A stretch of DNA of 7,356 nucleotides from an uncultured Pelolinea sp. (GTDB lineage: Bacteria > Chloroflexota > Anaerolineae > Anaerolineales > Anaerolineaceae): NCBI GenBank assembly GCA_937902055.1, contig CALGUJ010000172.1:1-7356 (forward strand), read 5' to 3'. Shown in pieces: positions 4,879-7,356 of this stretch (the stretch's first letter is position 1; each line of letters begins with the position of its first letter). The notes beneath the pieces were generated by a model, which was not told the origin of the DNA, did no database searches, and was given only the letters and a program-made list of their open reading frames with translations. The position numbers were made by a program, and so were the translations under genes.

Positions 4879-6303
4879 CTATCCTTGCGCCGGGATCATC
4901 GCAAGCACTTTTTCCCATGCGTCGAGGGTTTTATTCAGCGAGTTTTCGTCATGCTGCATGCAGGCGTACAGGCGCTTGCAATCGCCCAACAGCAGCACGC
5001 CTTCGTTCATCAAGGCGATGTAGATATCTTCCGCGGCTTTCGTGCGCAGCTTCTGTTCTTCGGCGCTGACGCCGCGGCTGTTGGCCACCAGGAAAGTGCC
5101 GGACGGGCAGGAGGTTTCCACGTGCACAATGGAACGGATGTTATAGGCGAAGAAGGGTAAATCTTTGCGGGTCGCGAACAGCTCGTTGAGCCTGGCGGTG
5201 ATGCGATCGCCGTAATCGGAGGCTTTGGTGATGGCATCATATTTCTGGATGCATTTCAACGATTGATACCCGGCCGTTGTGGAAATCGGGTTGGCGGACA
5301 TGGTCCCACCGGTATAGGCTGTCTTTCCGGCGACGCTGCCCGGGTGGCACAAGGCCATCATCTCGCGCTTGCCGCCCACCGCGCCGCAGGAAGGATAGCC
5401 GTGCGTGATGATCTTACCCATAACAGTCAGATCGGGGATGGTATTGTAGTATTCCTGCCCGCCGCCCAAACCCAGGCGGAAGCCGGTCACCACTTCGTCG
5501 AAGATCAGCAGCGCTCCATTCTCGTCGCAAATCTTGCGCATGGTCTTGTTCCAATCCGGATGATTGGGGAAAGTGCCCGCATGCCCGCCGGTCGGTTCGG
5601 CGATAATGGCGGCCACGTCGCCCTTATTTTCGGCAAATACTTTTTCCAAAGCATCGTAATCATTGGGCATAATCTCGATGGTGTGCATGTAGCTGACCTT
5701 GGGAATGCCGCCGGCGTGCACGTTGCCCGTGCCGGGGCGGTCGGAAGATAGCAACATCTGGTCCGACCAACCGTGATAGGAACCCATGATCTTGATGATC
5801 TTGGTCTTGCCGGTGTAAGCGCGGGCGATCCTGACCGCCAGCATGTCCGCTTCGGTGCCCGAGGCCAGGAAGCGCACCATATCCACGCCCGGCATGAGGC
5901 GCACGATTTCTTCAGCGCACAGGATCTCGCTTTCGCAGGTCAGGCCGGTGGAGGGGCCGTAATTTTGCAGCAGCTCAATGATCTTTTCATCGACTTCTTT
6001 GACCTTGTGGCCTAAAATGATCGGCCCGCCGGCCATCAGGTAATCAACGTACTCGTTTTCATCCACATCCCAGATGGTGGCGCCCCGCGCGGTTTTCATG
6101 GTCAGGGGGTAGGGGTTGGCGAGGCCGAGGTTGTGTTCCAGTCCTGCGGGAATGACCTTTTTGGCGCGTTCGTAGGATGCGATCGAACCCTTGCATTTTT
6201 CTGCGTATTGTTTCTTAACATCCGCGATAACCGATTCGGGGATGGATTTAATCGTGGTTGAGAGAATCGCTTTTTTCCGTTCTATGATTTCCTGATATTC
6301 CAT
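4879..6303 (-). CDS. class III PLP-dependent aminotransferase, glutamate-1-semialdehyde aminomutase-like
   Basis: The 474-residue protein follows the fold-type I class III plan and is closest in motifs to glutamate-1-semialdehyde 2,1-aminomutase (HemL). It shows LASGTEADMLAVRIARA (146-162, phosphate binding), GSYHGW (174-179), FDEVVTGFR (268-276) with Asp269 contacting the PLP ring nitrogen, MGKIITHGYP with Lys297 as the Schiff-base lysine, and GGTMSANP (332-339). It is about 40 residues longer at the N-terminus than HemL, and the HemL substrate loops are not conserved. The surrounding genes are for sugar-phosphate metabolism and not for tetrapyrrole synthesis. A transaminase or aminomutase acting on an amino-sugar or keto-sugar derivative is more likely than heme synthesis. 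AGGAG (6309-6313) lies 5 bases before the ATG. A 159-base structured gap with an operator-like palindrome lies upstream, and the aldolase gene follows after 4 bases. Confidence 0.9.
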   Translation of the reverse strand: MEYQEIIERKKAILSTTIKSIPESVIADVKKQYAEKCKGSIASYERAKKVIPAGLEHNLGLANPYPLTMKTARGATIWDVDENEYVDYLMAGGPIILGHKVKEVDEKIIELLQNYGPSTGLTCESEILCAEEIVRLMPGVDMVRFLASGTEADMLAVRIARAYTGKTKIIKIMGSYHGWSDQMLLSSDRPGTGNVHAGGIPKVSYMHTIEIMPNDYDALEKVFAENKGDVAAIIAEPTGGHAGTFPNHPDWNKTMRKICDENGALLIFDEVVTGFRLGLGGGQEYYNTIPDLTVMGKIITHGYPSCGAVGGKREMMALCHPGSVAGKTAYTGGTMSANPISTTAGYQSLKCIQKYDAITKASDYGDRITARLNELFATRKDLPFFAYNIRSIVHVETSCPSGTFLVANSRGVSAEEQKLRTKAAEDIYIALMNEGVLLLGDCKRLYACMQHDENSLNKTLDAWEKVLAMIPAQG

Positions 6304-6326
6304 TTCATCTCCTGATTTGGGTCACG

Positions 6327-6349
6327 TTCCTAAATTCCGAAATTAAGAA
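6327..6349. promoter_or_regulatory. operator-like 23-base imperfect palindrome upstream of the aminotransferase gene
   Basis: The segment begins TTCCTAAATTC and ends GAAATTAAGAA around a central C. Ten or so triplet-spaced bases match on each side, giving the pattern TTC-TAA-TTC on the left mirrored as GAA-TTA-GAA on the right. Only two pairs of positions and the centre break the symmetry. It lies 24 bases upstream of the aminotransferase start, just outside the ribosome-binding site. A dimeric repressor site or an internal control point of the operon would fit. No regulator gene is present in the window to pair with it. Confidence 0.4.
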
Positions 6350-6361
6350 ACATAAACCCGC

Positions 6362-6377
6362 CCTGCCATTCGGCAGG
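6362..6377. repeat. small inverted repeat followed by T-rich tract
   Basis: CCTGCC (6362-6367) and GGCAGG (6372-6377) pair around a 4-base loop. On the plus strand a T-rich stretch (6378-6404, with runs of six and nine T) follows, so it has the look of a plus-strand terminator. No plus-strand gene is present here. On the minus strand, where the operon runs, no T-run follows. Confidence 0.4.
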
Positions 6378-6408
6378 TTATTTCATATTTTTTACTTTTT
6401 TTTTGGAA

Positions 6409-6426
6409 GAAGCGGATTACCGCTTC
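6409..6426 (-). other. intercistronic hairpin
   Basis: GAAGCGG (6409-6415) and CCGCTTC (6420-6426) form a 7-bp stem with a 4-base loop. On the operon strand a run of nine A residues follows shortly after it. This is therefore not an intrinsic terminator for the PTS genes. It may protect or delimit the PTS part of the mRNA. Confidence 0.45.
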
Positions 6427-6436
6427 AACTTCAATC

Positions 6437-6461
6437 CGGTTGCGGAGCTGAGCTGCAACCG
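6437..6461 (-). other. hairpin directly after the PTS EIIB stop codon
   Basis: CGGTTGC (6437-6443) and GCAACCG (6455-6461) form a 7-bp stem; inside it AGCT occurs twice (6446-6449 and 6451-6454). It begins one base after the EIIB stop codon on the minus strand. No T-run follows on that strand. With the next two inverted repeats it makes the gap between the PTS genes and the enzyme genes the most structured part of the operon. Confidence 0.45.
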
Positions 6462-6462
6462 T

Positions 6463-6807
6463 TTACTTGGCGCGTTTGGCTTCGTATTCTTCGACGATTT
6501 TCAAGGCAGTCCTGCGGATCTCTTCGATGGTCTCTGCTTCGCCAAAACCGCTGAGCAGGGAATGTCCGTTGATCACCGGAATCGTGATCTTTTCCACGTC
6601 AGGGATCGGCGAAGAAGTGATGATCATATCCACCTTGGCGGTTTCCAGCGTGGAGTGGACCTGGGTCGGCCGGATTTCATCGATCACGCTGCGAATCCCT
6701 TCCTCTTCCAACACTTCTTCCACCCGCATGGCCAGCATGGTCGAGGTGACCGTTCCGGCTCCGCACACTCCCAAAATATGAATCACTTTGCTTGTTTTTG
6801 CTTTCAT
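6463..6807 (-). CDS. PTS system EIIB component, galactitol (GatB) type
   Basis: EIIB is the cytoplasmic subunit that takes phosphate from EIIA and passes it to the sugar during import through EIIC. The 114-residue protein resembles GatB and SgcB. After a beta strand (VIHILGV) comes the phosphocysteine loop VCGAGTVTSTM with Cys15 as the phosphate carrier, equivalent to the CGGAVATSTM loop of E. coli GatB. A helix (MAMRVEEVLEEEG-like, 25-37), an ITSSPIP segment and INGHSLLSGFG, corresponding to the GatB HGMPFVSGVG region, follow. It starts 10 bases after EIIA on the same strand. The AAGG before its ATG is unusually far away (about 13 bases), so translation may depend on coupling to EIIA. The imported sugar is not predicted by sequence; galactitol-type EIIBs occur with many sugars. 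The charged C-terminal tail (EEYEAKRAK) is longer than in GatB. Confidence 0.9.
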   Translation of the reverse strand: MKAKTSKVIHILGVCGAGTVTSTMLAMRVEEVLEEEGIRSVIDEIRPTQVHSTLETAKVDMIITSSPIPDVEKITIPVINGHSLLSGFGEAETIEEIRRTALKIVEEYEAKRAK

Positions 6808-6817
6808 ATTTTTATAA

Positions 6818-7288
6818 TTACCTTTCTTCCATATTATTGATTTTTTCTGCCAGTATTGAAACTACTTCCTTTTTCGATTGCGCCTTTTTTAAATTCGGCA
6901 GCGTCTCGTCCTTGAATAAATCCATGATCTTCCGCAGGTAAAAAACCTGCTTTTTCGGATCCAGGATTGTCAATAGAAAAACGATCTCCACGTCTAAAAT
7001 GCTTTGCGGATCGCCCATATTGCGAAATTCCACCGGTTTCTTCAACGTTGCCACTGCCATGCATGTCTGTTTGACAAATTCAGCTTCCACGTGGCACAGC
7101 GCAACCGGTATCTTGGTGGGCAAGCCGGTCGGATATTGCCGCTCGCGGGCCAGCACTGCCTCGGCAAATCCGTCTTCCACGTATCCGCAGCCGTCCAACT
7201 TGCCGGACAGCAGGCGGATGACTTCCTCGTTATCGGCTGCTTCCAGCCCGACTTCCACCAATTTTTCGTCGATGATCAGATTAATCAT
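6818..7288 (-). CDS. PTS system EIIA component, galactitol/fructose (PTS_EIIA type 2) family
   Basis: EIIA receives phosphate from HPr and passes it to EIIB. The 156-residue protein has the length of GatA (about 150) and the type 2 EIIA features: an N-terminal LIIDEKLVEVGLEA segment, ARERQYPTGLP (48-57, matching the AREAEFPTG of GatA), and VALCHVEAEF (62-71) with His66 as the phosphorylated histidine. A hydrophobic strand IVFLLTILDP and a C-terminal helix that pairs with EIIB follow. It is the first gene of the operon inside the window. AGGA lies 7 bases before the ATG. A 13-bp inverted repeat at 7311-7347 lies immediately upstream. No EIIC gene is found next to EIIA and EIIB on the downstream side; it should be looked for beyond the right edge. 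Some orphan EIIA-like proteins are regulatory, but the adjacent EIIB argues for transport. Confidence 0.9.
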   Translation of the reverse strand: MINLIIDEKLVEVGLEAADNEEVIRLLSGKLDGCGYVEDGFAEAVLARERQYPTGLPTKIPVALCHVEAEFVKQTCMAVATLKKPVEFRNMGDPQSILDVEIVFLLTILDPKKQVFYLRKIMDLFKDETLPNLKKAQSKKEVVSILAEKINNMEER

Positions 7289-7310
7289 GAATAATTCCTA
7301 ATTTTTTTTC

Positions 7311-7347
7311 TAATGAGGGCATTCAAAGACAGGTAATGCCCTCATTA
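7311..7347. repeat. perfect 13-bp inverted repeat upstream of PTS EIIA
   Basis: TAATGAGGGCATT (7311-7323) and AATGCCCTCATTA (7335-7347) are perfect complements separated by 11 bases. The repeat ends 22 bases upstream of the EIIA start. Read on the operon strand it is followed by a run of eight A residues and then the EIIA ribosome-binding site, so it is not a canonical terminator there. Read on the plus strand it is followed by only a weak ATTTTG tract. It may be an operator, or an intercistronic hairpin after an upstream gene that lies outside the window. Confidence 0.5.
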
Positions 7348-7356
7348 TTTTGCACA

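Noticed and set aside
6362..6404. Terminator for the operon between PTS and enzyme genes
   Set aside because: The T-run follows the hairpin only on the plus strand, while all genes here are on the minus strand.
1..7356. tRNA or rRNA genes, CRISPR arrays, insertion sequences, phage genes
   Set aside because: I saw no cloverleaf, no regularly spaced repeats, no transposase or integrase motifs and no rRNA-like sequence on either strand.

Overview
This is bacterial DNA of moderate GC content, with Shine-Dalgarno-led genes packed on both strands. A DegV-family protein beside a Cys-x-x-Cys DUF89 protein, plus a sugar operon with galactitol-type PTS proteins, suggests an anaerobic or fermentative bacterium. 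A member of the Chloroflexota (Anaerolineae) or a Firmicute-like lineage is my best guess, but this is gene-content intuition and not a phylogenetic result.

Left part (1-2280). A 35-codon Cys-containing membrane microprotein (46-153, minus strand) has its own promoter and a perfect AGGAGG ribosome-binding site. Next is a DegV-family fatty-acid-binding protein (247-1104, minus). It is divergent from a DUF89-family metal-dependent phosphatase-like protein (1325-2188, plus). The 220-base gap between these two contains a palindrome, a possible promoter and a small leader hairpin. A strong hairpin terminator at 2242-2277 sits between the DUF89 gene and the convergent operon to its right.

Right part (2314-7288). 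Six genes run leftward. In transcription order they are PTS EIIA, PTS EIIB (galactitol-like), a class III PLP aminotransferase related to glutamate-1-semialdehyde aminomutase, a FucA-type class II aldolase, an RpiB-type sugar-phosphate isomerase, and a RuBisCO-like protein (RLP). Aminotransferase and aldolase are 4 bases apart, with the ribosome-binding site of the second overlapping the stop codon of the first. The longer gaps (159, 81 and 62 bases) show no convincing terminator for this strand. Two of them (159 and 81) contain inverted repeats, and one contains a 23-base imperfect palindrome just upstream of the aminotransferase that looks like an operator.

How the genes may work together (inference). 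A PTS would import and phosphorylate a sugar or amino-sugar derivative. The aminotransferase or aminomutase would move or remove an amino group. The RLP would enolise or decarboxylate a keto-acid-type intermediate, RpiB would interconvert aldose and ketose phosphates, and the aldolase would yield DHAP-level products. RLPs with sugar-phosphate isomerases are known from D-apiose catabolism (RLP decarboxylase, then tetrulose-phosphate isomerases, one of the RpiB family). I know of no described pathway that combines an RLP with a PTS and a class III aminotransferase. I regard this set as the candidate undescribed system in the window. The PTS membrane component (EIIC) and any regulator are not in the window and would have to lie beyond the right edge or elsewhere.
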